Shown here piece after piece: positions 40,501-48,902 of a DNA stretch of 64,000 nucleotides (position 1 is the first letter of the stretch; every line of letters starts with the position of its first letter). This DNA is from Serripes groenlandicus. Taxonomy: Eukaryota; Mollusca; Bivalvia; Cardiida; Cardiidae. The position numbers and the translations under genes are program-made. The stretch spans positions 66,000,150 to 66,064,149 of the forward strand of contig JASEVX010000003.1 in assembly GCA_031761405.1 (NCBI GenBank). Direction: 5' to 3'. The notes beneath the pieces are model-generated. The model ran no database searches and had not been told where the DNA came from. It saw only the letters and a program-made list of their open reading frames with translations.

Positions 40501-43500
40501 ATAGAATCATTGTAATGCATGATTTTATAAGTGTTGTAGTCATCTCACAGATGAATAATTGCATATCTTTTGTCCAAGCTTAACCCTTTCCCTCATACGG
40601 CAATTCTGCAGCAGACGATTTTGAACGTATTTTGTCAAAACATAGAAAACCTCCATAATTGAATGGATAACCTATGACAAAAAGTGGAAAACATTGTGGC
40701 AAAAGGAGAAATTGCACGTTTTTTGTGCAATTTCTTCTTTTGTCACTATGTTTTCAAAAAGCCGTCTGCTGCAGAGGCATCAGAAAGCGTCTATATGAGG
40801 GAAAGGGTTAAATAAAATGTGTGCATATGCTTTAATTTCATGAAAAACAAATTAAATTTACTTTTTATTGGGAAAACAATTTTGTAATCGCGAAATAAAA
40901 ATCTTGAATGGCGGATACTTAGGCCAGGACCCTAGAAAGTATTCTAATACGTAGGTCCCGCCCAATAACATCATCAAATTAAGTTTCCATTGTTTTGTGG
41001 GAGAAAATGACTCAACACAATCTTTATTTGCGGGTTTTCATTAAATTTGATGCTAGGTTTTCGATACATAAAATAGAAACTATTTTCTTAAATAGTGCTG
41101 GTTGTCTGCCTATTTAACTACGTAGCGCAGATTCAAAACAGGAACCTCGCTGAAAGTAGTCCGCGCACTGTCTGACGCCACAATTTTGTATTTTCACCAG
41201 GTGGGATACGGAATTTTAATTTGTTGTGTCTGAACAGCGCATGACAATCTGCATGTATTTGCACGGGAAAATGTACAGGCATATAATAAATAGGAATATT
41301 ATGTTGCAGTTGAGAAACAGGTTTAATTAAGTATCGTGCTACAAGGGGTGTTGACAATATCTTGTGAGACCGTAGGTCAAGAGAGATGTCAAATTGTCCA
41401 GGCCCCGAGGAGACAATACTGAGACCTGTATCGCAACTGCAACATGATCTTTCTTTTATTATATACCATGTACATATATAACTTTTAAGGCAGAATAAAC
41501 CCTTTCCCACATACAACATTTCTGCAGCAGACGACTTTGAACGTATTTTGTCAAAAAATAGAAAATCTCCATAATTGAATGAATAACCTATGACAAAAAG
41601 TGGAAAACATTGTGGCAAAAGGAGAAATTGCACGTTTTGTGCAATTTCTTCTTTTGTCACAATGTTTTCAAAAAGTCGTCTGCTGCAGAGGCGTCAGAAA
41701 GCGTCTATATGAGGGAAAGGGATAATTGAATGGATAACCTATGACTAAAAGTGGAAAACATTGTGACAAAAGGAGAAACGTTTTGTGCAGTTTCTTCTTT
41801 TGTTACTATTTTTTTCAAAAAGCCGTCTGCTGCAGAGGCGTCTATATGAGGGAAAGGGTTAAATCAGTGACGTACCATTGCCATATATATATAATTGGTA
41901 TCGTATTTCACATATATTCAGTTGTTTGAACTGCGCATCACCATCTGCATGTATTTGTGCTGGACAATGTGCAGGTACATATATAATAAATGGAAATATT
42001 GATGAACTTAAGATTGTTAGGATGTAAGACCTTTTCTGTCCTTCAGCAAGTAATACGCTTATATTTTATAGTTTTAAATATAAATGGCATCAGAATGTGA
42101 GTTTTGAGAACAATCCTGGTCAAATTATTTTATAGAATAGAAAGTATTGTTGGAAATGGGAAAAATCTTTTTTCACGGGTATTTCTACTTTTCCTACAGT
42201 GTTTTTAAACTCAACTGTTGAAGTGGTATCTAAATTTGCCTTATTCAGGGCATCTGTTTAATTCTGTTCCAATATTTTCAGATTCACAGAGGCTGGGCAA
42301 AACCTTCTACATATCCAATGTTATGATACCAATGATGCAGATTTGTACAGTAAATTTGAAATCGCCTGTAAATTTATTGGTAAGTAAACTATTTCAATGT
42401 CTTCTGCTACATTTTCAACATCATTTAGGGTCTGATTAAGAAGGTAATAATTGATTCCATATTTTAGAAGAAGGATTGAATGAGATGAAGTTTATGAAAT
42501 AGGAATTCTTTATATGTTTTAGGTATTTTAACGACAATTCTGCAGCAGCCGACTTTGAACATATTTTGTCAAAAAATAGAATATCTCTATAATTGAATGG
42601 ATAACCTATGACTAAAAGTGGAAAACATTGTGGCAAAAGGAAAAATTTCTCATTTTGAGTAATTTCTTCTTTTGTCACTATGTTTTCAAAAAGCTGTCTG
42701 CTGCAGAGGCGTCAGAAAGCATCTTTATGAGGGAAAAGGTTAACAATTTCTCTTATTCAGGAACATTTTGGACACATCAAAAAAAGGAAAATTGAGATTA
42801 TCTTAAAAGGCTGATGGTAAAATGAGAATGTGCACTCTGTTTTCAGAATAACTTCTAGATGCTATATTTTCCCTCATATAAACGCTCTCTGACGCCTCTG
42901 CAGCAGATGGCTATTTGAAAACATAGTGACAAAAGAAGAAATTGCACAAAACGTGCAATTTCTCCTTTTGCCACAATGTTTTCCACTTTTAGTCATAGGT
43001 TATCCATTCAATTATAGAGATTTTATATTGTTTGGCAAAACATGTTCAAAGTCGTCTGCTGCAGAATTGTCGTATGAGGGAAAGGGTTAACCTTTTCCTA
43101 TATACAGCAAATTTTAAGCAGACAACTTTGTAAACAATCAAGTAAAACTATAAAAAAAATCCATAAAGGAAGTTTAATAATGGAAAAGAGTTAGAAACAT
43201 TGTGACAAATTGTTTCAGTAATTTCTCCTTTTCTCACAATGTTTTCCCAAGTCGTTTGCTGTAAAGGCTACTGATTATTCCAATAGCAATTTCAGGAAAC
43301 AGATAAATTAATAAATGTCTTGAAGATATTCAAGCAGAATTGGAAAAGAGAAGCTTTCTGATTTTTTAACCCTTTTTTTTACGCCTTTGCAGCTCACAGC
43401 TTTTGGAAACATCATGAAACATTTCTCCTTTTGTCACAATATTTTAAAATTATTCAATAATTGTTCTTTCACTTGCAGAGATTTTAAACATTTGTATCTG

Positions 43501-46500
43501 AATGGTTTCAAAGTCGTCTGCTGCAGATTTGTTGTATGTGGGAAAGGGTTAACACATCATTTGATCAAAAGTTACACCAACAGTGGATTATTTTCCAGAT
43601 ATATATTTTAATTTTTGCTTCGGTTTTAATTGTACATGTGTAGGTAATAAACAAAAAGGTAAAAAATGTTGATCCTATTTTCCTCCAACATGCACATTTT
43701 TGCATGACATCCATGCATGCTTGAACTGGGATCCCAACTATTATTATTTTATAACGCATGTAAGCCTCCTTTTTTTCTGTCTTCGGACAACTAAAAACTT
43801 CATTATTATCTTTGAAAATATATATTTTAGACTTTTTGTGTCATATTGATTTTGGGGAAATGTAATTTTCATGACCTGGTACAACGTTAGCATTACATAT
43901 ATAAGACATACCTTGGTGCTCAGGGTTGCTCGTTGGCATTATGACTGACTAGCTGGTGTCAGCATAAATGAATCAGTAGTACTGGTAACTTACCCAGGAA
44001 ATGCTGTGATATAACTGAATAAATGTTGACAGCGGCATAAAACACAATAAAAAATGTACAAACAAACAAATACATTAGATTTATACATCTTCAGTGACAT
44101 GCCAACAGACAACTTCGAAATCATCTTGGTTAAAATATGGAAAGTCTCTGAATGAATGTATAATCACTGGTATGAAAATATTCTTGCAAATTAAGAAATT
44201 GCTCTCTGTGAGCTATTTCGTTTATGTCCGCAGTGTTTTCAAAAGTTGTCTGCTGCAGATGTGTTGGAATGTGTCTGCAAGTGGGAAAGGGTTAGCATGA
44301 GTCACATACTCAGAAAATTTACATTGCATGGGCATGCAAGTACATAATTATAAACAGGAGGTATTCCTACCAGGCAACATAGTTAGGACTGTGATCTATC
44401 TGATTGGTTGTTCAAAATAAAGACCGCCCACATTTCCAGAATAATTAACCTTTTCCCTCATACGACAATTCTGCAGCAGACGACTTTGAACATATTTTGT
44501 CAAAAATTAAAACATCTCTATAATTGAATGGATAACCTATGACTAAAAGTGGAAAACATTGTGGCAAAAGGAGAAATTGCTCGTTTTGAGCAATTTTTTC
44601 TTTTGTCACTATGTTTTCAAAAAGCCATCTGCTGCAGAGGCGTCAGAAAGGGTCTATATGAGGGAAAGGGTTAATTTGCAAAGGAATAATTCCAGAATCA
44701 TGTTAGAATGCCGATTCTGATGAAACAAGTTGTCAGAAGTTGCATTGAATTTGCTTTTCACTCTCTTGTTCGTACTGCATTGAACTTTTTACAACTATAC
44801 CAGTCTTCCCGAAAGCTGTCAGTCCTTCAGTCCTGAATGACAAAAATTCCTTCGGACTGACAATTTTTCATGCTATAATTAGTTTAATAAAGAATGCAAT
44901 GGATGAAAAATAAGCTTTCGGGTTTTAAAATATTTCTTGGAAGTCTGCTATAGGAGGTATATCTACCAGGCAAAATAGTTTGGATTGTGATCTATCTGAT
45001 TGGTTGTTTAAAATAAAGACCGCCAACATTTCCAGAATAATTTGTTGTTATAATAAGGAATAATTCCAGAATCATGTTAGAATGCCGATTCTGATGAAAC
45101 AAGTAGTTTGAAGTTGCAATGCAAATGCTATTCACCCTTTTCTTTCTCTCTTGTATGTACTACATTGAACCTTTCATAACTATAGACAGCTTGTAATGTA
45201 ATCGCTAAACAACAGGCCTTTCTCTGTAGTTGAAGACTGTGGTAGACTGTAGACCTCTCATATCAAAGGTTCTGTGTTTGAATACTGCTCGTCTGTGAGT
45301 CTGTGATGAGCAGGTTCTGCCTAAGGTCTACATGTATTTCCAGTACCGGCGTGAGTACTGGGTCAGGTCTCCAGGAAGCAGACATCAAGCCTGATTGATA
45401 TCAGCTTTACGCTTGTTTTGTAATCAATATAAAATATATATATATCCTAAGTTCTAGATTTAACTTTCAGCGCCAAAGGCAATATTGAGCTTTTTGCAAT
45501 CAATACAGATTCAGGTGAGTCAGCTCGTAACGAGCTGTCTCACCTGAAATCTGCATTGTTTGGCTGTGAGTTATAAAAATATTCCAAAAATCCTATAACA
45601 TGAAAATAGAGTTGTCCGAGTTTGAACATGGAAGAGTCTACTTTAAACAATTCGGCGATGAAAGGGTTAACTCAAATTAATAATCACCCTTTCCTTTATT
45701 ATGTAAGGATTTTATTTGCCTCGATGCTTTTGAAGTCATTTGCTGTAGAAGTATTGTATGTTGGAAGTGGTCGGTTAATCTATTAACCCTTTTCCACTTG
45801 CAGACACATTTTGATGCATCTGCAGCAGACAAACTTGGAAAATATTGTGGAAAAAGGCGAAATTTCTCATGATCAGCAATTTCTCCTTTTGTCACAATGT
45901 TTTCAGCATTTCGCAAAAATAGTTCTGTTACTTATATACATCAATATATTCCATATTTTAGACTGTTTGTTGTGTACTGCAGATTTATCATAAGTCAGAA
46001 AGGATATACATGTATATATAAAAACTTGCTTTTTTAAGGACAGTCAAAACAATATTGACTTTTTCAATTTTTTTATTATCAGAAGGTAAAAAAAATGCCA
46101 AGAATGAAGCCCTATTGGTGTTTAGTAACCTAGGTGTAAGTAGAGCGGCTGCCATCGTAATAGCCTATATGATGTGGTCACAAACATGCTCCTTGCAGGT
46201 AAGTCGTTGTCTTTTGTTATTATTTTTATGCCCCTATTTTGTGAGAGGGGCATATAATGAGCAATTTCTTACATTTTCCACAATGTTTATAAAAGTTGTT
46301 TGCTGTAAATATGTCTGCAGGTTGAAGAGGATTAAACAGCAGCAGATGCCCTAAGATTATATTTCTCAGAGGTTGCGGGTTCGATCCCTGGTCAGGTCAT
46401 GCCAAATACTTCTAAAATGGAAGTAATGGCTGCCCTTCTTGTTGCTCAGGTTTGTGGGGTTAGCACTATAACTGACTGGTTAGTGTCAGGATAAACAGAC

Positions 46501-47479
46501 CAGTAGTACTGGTAATTATTTCTAGTAACTTACCCAGGAAGCGCCCTGATATAACTGCGAACATGGTGAAAGCAGCTTAACCCTTTCCCACATACAACTA
46601 ATTTGAAGCAGACAACTTAGAACATATTTTGTCAAAAAATGGAAAATCTCTATAATTGAATGGATAACCATTGACTATAAGTGGAAAACATTGTGGCCTA
46701 AGGTGAAATTGCTCATCATGAGCAATTTCACCTTTGGCCACAATGTTTTCAAAAGTCGTCTGCTGCTATTGCGTTAAAATGCGTCTGCAGGTGGGACAGG
46801 GTTAAAACACCAAACGATCAATCTGTTCAAGAGTTGATGAAGTGTTCTCAATGACCTTTCCCCTGTTATGTGAAATTCAATTATGATAACTCATGAAACA
46901 TGAGCATTATATCATTCATTCTAATGATTTGGTTTTTGTTTAGACAACTGTGCATATTTTACATGTCTGAGGGAGAAGAGACATTGCTTACTCTCTCATT
47001 ATCCCTGAATTCTTTCCCACATACAACAAATCTGTAGCAGACGGCTTTGAAAACAGCACTATCAAACTATGGCATATCTTCTCTATAAATGCAAGTACAT
47101 GTATAATGAGTGAATAAAGTTGAAAACAATGTGGCAAAAGGTGAAATTGCTCATCATGAGCAATTTCTCCTTTTGCCACAGTGTTTTTCAAAAGCTGCTG
47201 CAGAGGTGTCAGAAAGGATAGATCTATATGTGGGAGAGGGTTAATATTATCAAAGGTCATCAGCTGCAGAGGGTCAAAATTGAGAAGCTGTTTGTATTCG
47301 GGGAGTCACGGCAAAAAGTAATCTATATTTTGTTTCTATTGTAGGAGGCGTACGCTCATGTAAAGAAATGCAGTGGTAAAGTTCGACCTAACAGAGGATT
47401 CATTGAGCAACTGTCCAAATGGGAACAGCATTTAAACAATGGAAAAACTCTAACGGACATATCGGATCCAGCGTTTTAA
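28479..47479 (+). CDS. STYXL1: Serine/threonine/tyrosine-interacting-like protein 1 (MK-STYX pseudophosphatase), nine exons
   Basis: Catalytically impaired member of the dual-specificity phosphatase family with an N-terminal rhodanese/CDC25-like domain; in vertebrates it is a scaffold that affects stress granules and mitochondrial apoptosis. Exons: 28479-28581, 30987-31048, 32371-32470, 34113-34181, 37746-37813, 39654-39799, 42282-42379, 46083-46198, 47345-47479. All junctions are AG/GT and phases close to 298 residues (human about 313). The start MEGLVLLKPTDLYNLLQQAT and the block DPNYLLL are typical of the family. The phosphatase loop reads FSNLGVSR (residues 229-236): Ser230 stands where active enzymes have Cys and Phe229 where they have His, while Arg236 is kept. 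It is therefore predicted inactive. It is head to head with MDH2. Confidence 0.94.
28833..30018. mobile_element. Terminal-inverted-repeat element in STYXL1 intron 1
   Basis: Ends TGGAGATTTCGTCTAACT (28833-28850) and its exact reverse complement (30001-30018); similarity continues inwards through GTAAATGGGGTA. The left arm contains about 2.3 tandem copies of a 55-bp unit (AGATTTCGTC at 28836, 28891 and 28946), the right arm one. No target duplication is evident. A SINE 3'-end fragment lies inside at about 29210-29310. No convincing coding frame. Confidence 0.7.
30144..30380 (-). mobile_element. tRNA-derived SINE
   Basis: Minus strand has TTAGCTAAGTTGGTAAGACT (A box) and GTGGATTCATGCCCC (B-box-like). 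A related partial copy is at about 30530-30600 (CTTAGCATCTGAGCTAACCG). Confidence 0.6.
30690..30840. mobile_element. TTAA-MITE fragment
   Basis: GTTGAAAACATTACGACAAAAG, an interrupted palindrome and GTCTGCTGCAGATGCGTC; no intact ends. Confidence 0.55.
30987..31048 (+). CDS. STYXL1: STYXL1 exon 2
   Basis: Acceptor TTTTGTAG, donor GTAATG; 62 nt, completes the split Asp codon. Gives DSRSKNDYNESHIV then TAKKAPK, the start of the rhodanese-like domain. Confidence 0.93.
31149..31366. mobile_element. TTAA-MITE
   Basis: TTAACCCATTCCCACCTGC to GTGGGAATGAGTGAA. Palindrome arms both carry the GCCAAAGG variant instead of GCAAAAGG. Confidence 0.8.
31648..31877. mobile_element. TTAA-MITE, full length
   Basis: TTAACCCATTCCCTCATACG to GAGAGAAAGGGTTAA; centre GCATGTTTTGTGC. 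Confidence 0.92.
31874..32000. mobile_element. TTAA-MITE, left third deleted
   Basis: Shares the TTAA of its neighbour, then has a palindrome (GCCCATTATGAGC centre) and GTGGGAAAGGGTTA. Confidence 0.7.
32072..32305. mobile_element. TTAA-MITE with concerted arm changes
   Basis: TTAACCCTTTACTTCACACA to GTAATGGGTTAA. Both palindrome arms read ATTGCAATAAAAGGTGAA (left) and its complement (right) instead of the usual ATTGTGGCAAAAGGAGAA. Confidence 0.88.
32371..32470 (+). CDS. STYXL1: STYXL1 exon 3
   Basis: Acceptor CCATTTCAG, donor GTAAAT; 100 nt, 33 codons plus one base. Gives NKEGMYFVPFDAELECKQ and NAVVYDSNTTNLNEK, matching the VVYD strand of the rhodanese-like domain. Confidence 0.93.
32535..32757. 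mobile_element. TTAA-MITE, ends decayed
   Basis: CTTTTCCATTTGCAGACAC to GAGGGAAAGGCTTGA; intact palindrome with GCTCATGATGAGC. Confidence 0.75.
33147..33362. mobile_element. TTAA-MITE, diverged
   Basis: GTAACCCTTTCCTTCC to GTGGGAAAGGGTTAA; the palindrome is partly eroded. Confidence 0.75.
33665..33802. mobile_element. TTAA-MITE, partial
   Basis: Begins inside the element (GTTGAAAACACTGTGGC), lacks much of one arm and ends GGGAAAGAGTTAA, sharing TTAA with the next copy. Confidence 0.7.
33799..34020. mobile_element. TTAA-MITE, full length
   Basis: TTAACCCTTTCCCTCATACG to GAGGGAAAGGGTTAA; centre GCTCGTTTTGAGC. Lies 93 bp before STYXL1 exon 4. Confidence 0.93.
34113..34181 (+). CDS. STYXL1: STYXL1 exon 4
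   Basis: Acceptor TTTTTATAG, donor GTTTGT; 69 nt. Gives GDAFECATLLWDMGSRSKVF then ILQ. Confidence 0.9.
34678..35278. mobile_element. 601-bp terminal-inverted-repeat element, TATATA target duplication
   Basis: Begins CAGTTAAGAACATCATGAAA and ends with the near-exact reverse complement (CAGTTCAGAACATCTTGAAA when read on the minus strand); about 28 bp of inverted repeat. TATATA at 34672-34677 and 35279-35284 flanks it. The interior is rich in GGAACG/GAGCGG motifs. No coding frame. Confidence 0.8.
36192..36250. repeat. Perfect 20-bp inverted repeat
   Basis: GAATAATACCGTAACACATG at 36192-36211 and its complement at 36231-36250, with a 19-nt spacer that itself contains AACGTGTTA. Confidence 0.9.
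36281..36499. mobile_element. TTAA-MITE nested in the 1.75-kb element
   Basis: TTAACCCTTTCCCTCATACA to GAGGGAAAGGGTTAA. Confidence 0.92.
37552..37735. mobile_element. TTAA-MITE, decayed, just before STYXL1 exon 5
   Basis: TTTTCCCTCAATTTTTGTG, palindrome with AGTTAATAATGAGC centre, GTCGTCTGCTGC. The right end merges with the pyrimidine tract of exon 5. Confidence 0.6.
37746..37813 (+). CDS. STYXL1: STYXL1 exon 5
   Basis: Acceptor TTTATTTCAG, donor GTAAAT; 68 nt completing the split Gly codon. Gives GGYEEFSALYPFLRTQKIIF then MPK; GGYE-F is the end of the rhodanese-like domain. Confidence 0.94.
37859..37985. mobile_element. TTAA-MITE, left part only
   Basis: CTTAACGCTTTCCAATATGC, then GAAAACATTGTGGCAAAAGG; the right arm is missing. 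Confidence 0.6.
38007..38236. mobile_element. TTAA-MITE, full length, opposite orientation
   Basis: TTAACCCTTTCCATCTTATA to GAGGGAAAGGGTTAA; the asymmetric spacer (GGGTTATCCATTC) is on the right, so it is inverted relative to most copies. Confidence 0.92.
38529..38758. mobile_element. TTAA-MITE, full length
   Basis: TTAACCCTTTCCCTCAAACG to GAGGGAAAGTGTTAA; centre GCTCATTTTGAGC. Confidence 0.92.
38765..38912. mobile_element. TTAA-MITE, partial
   Basis: Palindrome with GCTCATCATGAGC centre and GTCTGCTGCAGCAGC, ending GTGAGAAAGTGTAA. The left end is missing. Confidence 0.7.
38964..39105. mobile_element. TTAA-MITE, internally deleted (142 bp)
   Basis: Both ends intact (TTAACCCTTTCCCTCATATA, GAGGGAAAGGGTTAA), but one palindrome arm is lost. 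Confidence 0.9.
39199..39428. mobile_element. TTAA-MITE
   Basis: TTAACCCTTTCCCTCTTG to GTTGGAAAAAGGTTAA; shares its right TTAA with the next copy. Confidence 0.88.
39425..39620. mobile_element. TTAA-MITE immediately before STYXL1 exon 6
   Basis: TTAACCCTTTCCAACAAAC to GTGTGAAAGGGTTAA. It ends 33 bp before exon 6. The palindrome centre is ACTCATTCATGAGC. Confidence 0.88.
39654..39799 (+). CDS. STYXL1: STYXL1 exon 6
   Basis: Acceptor TAACTTAAAG, donor GTAAGT; 146 nt. Gives EMDEIKPYPTEIVPGFLYLA, DWRQGNAHYIQKDLKVK and SHINCCVELET; PYPTEIVPGFLYLA is the typical start of a dual-specificity phosphatase domain. Confidence 0.94.
39800..40575. other. STYXL1 intron 6, first part
   Basis: AT-rich, no gene or well-defined element seen; at most a weak MITE trace (GGAGATATTGCTTGTGATCAG) near 40215. 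Confidence 0.45.
40580..40811. mobile_element. TTAA-MITE, full length
   Basis: TTAACCCTTTCCCTCATACG to GAGGGAAAGGGTTAA; centre GCACGTTTTTTGTGC. Confidence 0.93.
41215..41295. repeat. Dispersed 75-80 bp duplicate, copy 1
   Basis: ATCTGCATGTATTTGCACGG and following bases recur in diverged form at about 41930-42005. Confidence 0.6.
41494..41727. mobile_element. TTAA-MITE, ends mutated
   Basis: ATAAACCCTTTCCCACATAC to GAGGGAAAGGGATAA; palindrome intact (GCACGTTTTGTGC). Confidence 0.85.
41723..41862. mobile_element. TTAA-MITE, left part missing
   Basis: Begins at AATTGAATGGATAACC directly after the previous copy and ends GAGGGAAAGGGTTAA. The arrangement looks like unequal exchange between two copies. 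Confidence 0.8.
42282..42379 (+). CDS. STYXL1: STYXL1 exon 7
   Basis: Acceptor ATATTTTCAG, donor GTAAGT; 98 nt. Gives FTEAGQNLLHIQCYDTNDAD then LYSKFEIACKFI. Confidence 0.92.
42528..42743. mobile_element. TTAA-MITE lacking the left CCCTTTCC
   Basis: TTAA is followed directly by CGACAATTCTGCAGCAGC, so the outer 14 bp are deleted; the right end GAGGGAAAAGGTTAA is intact. Confidence 0.85.
42868..43090. mobile_element. TTAA-MITE, opposite orientation
   Basis: TTTTCCCTCATATAAACGC to GAGGGAAAGGGTTAA; centre GCACAAAACGTGC. Its TTAA is shared with a diverged copy at 43087-43280. Confidence 0.85.
43087..43280. mobile_element. TTAA-MITE, diverged
   Basis: TTAACCTTTTCCTATATAC, one partial palindrome and GTCGTTTGCTGTAAAGGC; the right end is lost. 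Confidence 0.65.
43366..43552. mobile_element. TTAA-MITE, shortened
   Basis: TTAACCCTTTTTTTTACGCC to GTGGGAAAGGGTTAA; one palindrome arm is reduced. Confidence 0.8.
43910..44060 (+). mobile_element. SINE, 3' part
   Basis: TTGGTGCTCAGGGTTGC, ATGACTGACTAGCTGGTGTC, TAACTTACCCAGGAAATGC, GATATAACTGAATAAATG, ending near AAAACACAATAAAAA. Same body as the SINE at 27020-27290. Confidence 0.75.
44085..44296. mobile_element. TTAA-MITE, diverged
   Basis: Contains GCTCTCTGTGAGC, GTTGTCTGCTGCAGATG and GTGGGAAAGGGTTA. Confidence 0.65.
44340..45135. repeat. Two-copy duplication, one copy carrying a MITE
   Basis: Copy 1 about 44350-44760 and copy 2 about 44955-45135 share GTGATCTATCTGATTGGTTG, AGACCGCC(C/A)ACATTTCC and GATTCTGATGAAACAAG. 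Copy 1 has the MITE 44445-44674, copy 2 does not. Confidence 0.85.
44445..44674. mobile_element. TTAA-MITE with empty site nearby
   Basis: TTAACCTTTTCCCTCATACG to GAGGGAAAGGGTTAA; centre GCTCGTTTTGAGC. The unoccupied counterpart is at about 45040 (CCAGAATAATTTG). Confidence 0.93.
45225..45430 (+). mobile_element. Probable SINE of another family
   Basis: GGTAGACTGTAGACCTCTC and AAAGGTTCTGTGTTTGAATAC look like decayed A and B boxes; later CAGTACCGGCGTGAGTACTG and a tail TTTTGTAATCAATATAAAAT. Confidence 0.5.
45460..45670. mobile_element. Second TTAA palindromic MITE family
   Basis: TTAACTTTCAGCGCC to GGCGATGAAAGGGTTAA. The central palindrome reads CAGGTGAGTCAGCTCGTAAC and its complement, with arms of about 28 bp extending to CAATACAGATT/AATCTGCATTG. 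The sequence differs from the main family, the design does not. A partial relative lies at 5535-5625 and in the duplicated unit 2 (8565-8660). Confidence 0.8.
45783..46000. mobile_element. TTAA-MITE, right end decayed
   Basis: TTAACCCTTTTCCACTTGC at the left, CATCTGCAGCAGACAAAC and a palindrome with GATCAGC; the right tip is mutated. Confidence 0.75.
46083..46198 (+). CDS. STYXL1: STYXL1 exon 8 with degenerate phosphatase loop
   Basis: Acceptor TTATTATCAG, donor GTAAGT; 116 nt. Gives EGKKNAKNEALLVF, SNLGVSRAAAIVIAYMMWSQ and TCSLQ. The P-loop has Ser for Cys and Phe for His while the Arg is retained. Confidence 0.95.
46250..46335. mobile_element. TTAA-MITE fragment
   Basis: GAGCAATTTCTTAC, CCACAATGTTTATAAAAG and GTTTGCTGTAAATATGTC are right-hand MITE sequence. 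Confidence 0.5.
46340..46825 (+). mobile_element. tRNA-derived SINE split by a MITE
   Basis: B box GGTTCGATCCC near 46379, body GGTTAGCACTATAACTGACT and TAACTTACCCAGGAAGC, up to AAGCAGCTTAA at 46580. The SINE tail resumes as TTAAAACACCAAACGATC at 46802. The MITE 46577-46805 lies between. Confidence 0.85.
46577..46805. mobile_element. TTAA-MITE inserted in the SINE tail
   Basis: TTAACCCTTTCCCACATACA to GTGGGACAGGGTTAA. The palindrome is nearly perfect and both arms carry AAGGTGAAATTGC instead of AAGGAGAAATTGC. Confidence 0.94.
47004..47244. mobile_element. TTAA-MITE, left TTAA lost
   Basis: TTTCCCACATACAACAAATC to GTGGGAGAGGGTTAA; centre GCTCATCATGAGC. It precedes the last STYXL1 exon by 100 bp. 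Confidence 0.85.
47345..47479 (+). CDS. STYXL1: STYXL1 exon 9, last coding exon
   Basis: Acceptor TTCTATTGTAG; 44 codons and TAA. Gives EAYAHVKKCSGKVRPNRGFI, EQLSKWEQHLNNGKTL and TDISDPAF; the RPNRGFIEQLSKWE block is the conserved C-terminal helix of DSP domains. No AATAAA is seen close by, so the 3' end is open. Confidence 0.94.
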   Translation, partial: EAYAHVKKCSGKVRPNRGFIEQLSKWEQHLNNGKTLTDISDPAF

Positions 47480-47669
47480 CCACAATAGACAATTCCGATA
47501 CGAATATTAACTTGTGATTACGAAACTTGTCTGTGATAGCCAGGAGAGAGCAGAATTGTATTTAACTTATTTAATCCATAATCTGACATGGTATTTTTTA
47601 ATTCTTTTACTTTGAAACACAGTTTGAGTCGTACTCTATGAAAACCAACTTTAGAGCTTTTCTTTTTTT

Positions 47670-47878
47670 TTAACCCTTTTTATTATGTAGAAGCTTTCTG
47701 ACGTCTCTGCAGCAGACGACTTTTTAAACATTGTGGCAAAAGGAGAAATTGCTCATGATGAGCAATATTTCTTCTTTTGCAACAATGTTTTGAAGTCAAT
47801 TTAATTATTTAACATTTTTCATGTGTTTGATAATATGTTTATAAAGTTGTCTGCTGCAGATTTGTCGTAAAGGGTTGA
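47670..47878. mobile_element. TTAA-MITE
   Basis: TTAACCCTTTTTATTATG to TCGTAAAGGGTTGA; palindrome centre GCTCATGATGAGC. May lie in the STYXL1 3' UTR. Confidence 0.8.
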
Positions 47879-48137
47879 ATTTAGTAGTGTCTAAAAATGG
47901 AATTTCAGTAAACGGTTTTAATTTAAATGCCATTTTGTTACATGTATATTATGCATATCTAATTTTATCATCATCCTTAAATGAAATATGTTTCATCATT
48001 CAGTGTTTTTAATGACAATAAGAACAAAAAGTAGTCTACTTTATGTTTAGCAGCACCTGTTTCCAGTTTCAATACAAAGAATTATCCCCATCTCACATAA
48101 AAAAAACTCAAATCTGCAGCAGACGAATATTAAAATA

Positions 48138-48371
48138 TTAACCCTTTCCCTCATATGGCAGGCAATTCTGCAGCAGACGACTTTGAACGTAATTTGTCAA
48201 AAAATAGAAAATCTCCATAATTGAATGGATAACCTATGACAAAAAGTGGAAAACATTGTGGCAAAAGGAGAAATTGCACGTTTTGTGCAATTTCTTCTTT
48301 TGTCACTATGTTTTCAAAAAGCTGTCTGCTGCAGATGTCTCAGAAAGCGTTTATATGAGGGAAAGGGTTAA
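48138..48371. mobile_element. TTAA-MITE, full length
   Basis: TTAACCCTTTCCCTCATATG to GAGGGAAAGGGTTAA; centre GCACGTTTTGTGC. Confidence 0.93.
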
Positions 48372-48404
48372 TTAAGTGGCAAAAGTGCACAGAATTGGCA
48401 TTTT

Positions 48405-48893
48405 TCTTGATACAGACGATTTTACATCCCTGCAGCAGACTGCTTTAGGAAGCACTGCTCAAATAGAGCAATTTCTCCCCTCTTTCAGTAATGTTTTCAA
48501 TGTGTATCAATAGCATACACTTAGCTTTTTTTTCAGACATAACATCCCCAAACCCCACCACCATGTTTTTTTTTACAGATAACTATTAGAAAAGCATGTC
48601 AGGTCGACTTTTAACACATGCCATCAATAACTCATCCCTTCATTTGCCTGGAACGGAATATGTATTGCTTTTTGTTACATTTCGCCTTTTCACACACATA
48701 TAGCTCATCTGGAGCATATAGGTTCAAATACGGAATATCTCTTAATGATATTACATGTATAATTGAAAATTGTTATATACATAGTGGCAAAACAAGAAAT
48801 TGCTCATGAGTAATCTCTCCTTTTGGGATACTGTTTTCAAATGTCTTCTGCTGTAGATGCTTACGAATGTGTTTAGATATGGGAAAGGGTTAA
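48405..48893. mobile_element. TTAA-MITE fragments
   Basis: A left-half copy at about 48405-48505 (CCTGCAGCAGACTGC) and a diverged one at about 48760-48893 ending ATGGGAAAGGGTTAA. Confidence 0.6.
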
Positions 48894-48902
48894 ATTACTA
48901 AG

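Noticed and set aside
41133..41660. 175-codon minus-strand open frame and many 60-90 codon frames with peptides like NIVAKGEIA
   Set aside because: They are chance translations of the MITE palindrome, which is why the same peptide recurs across the window.
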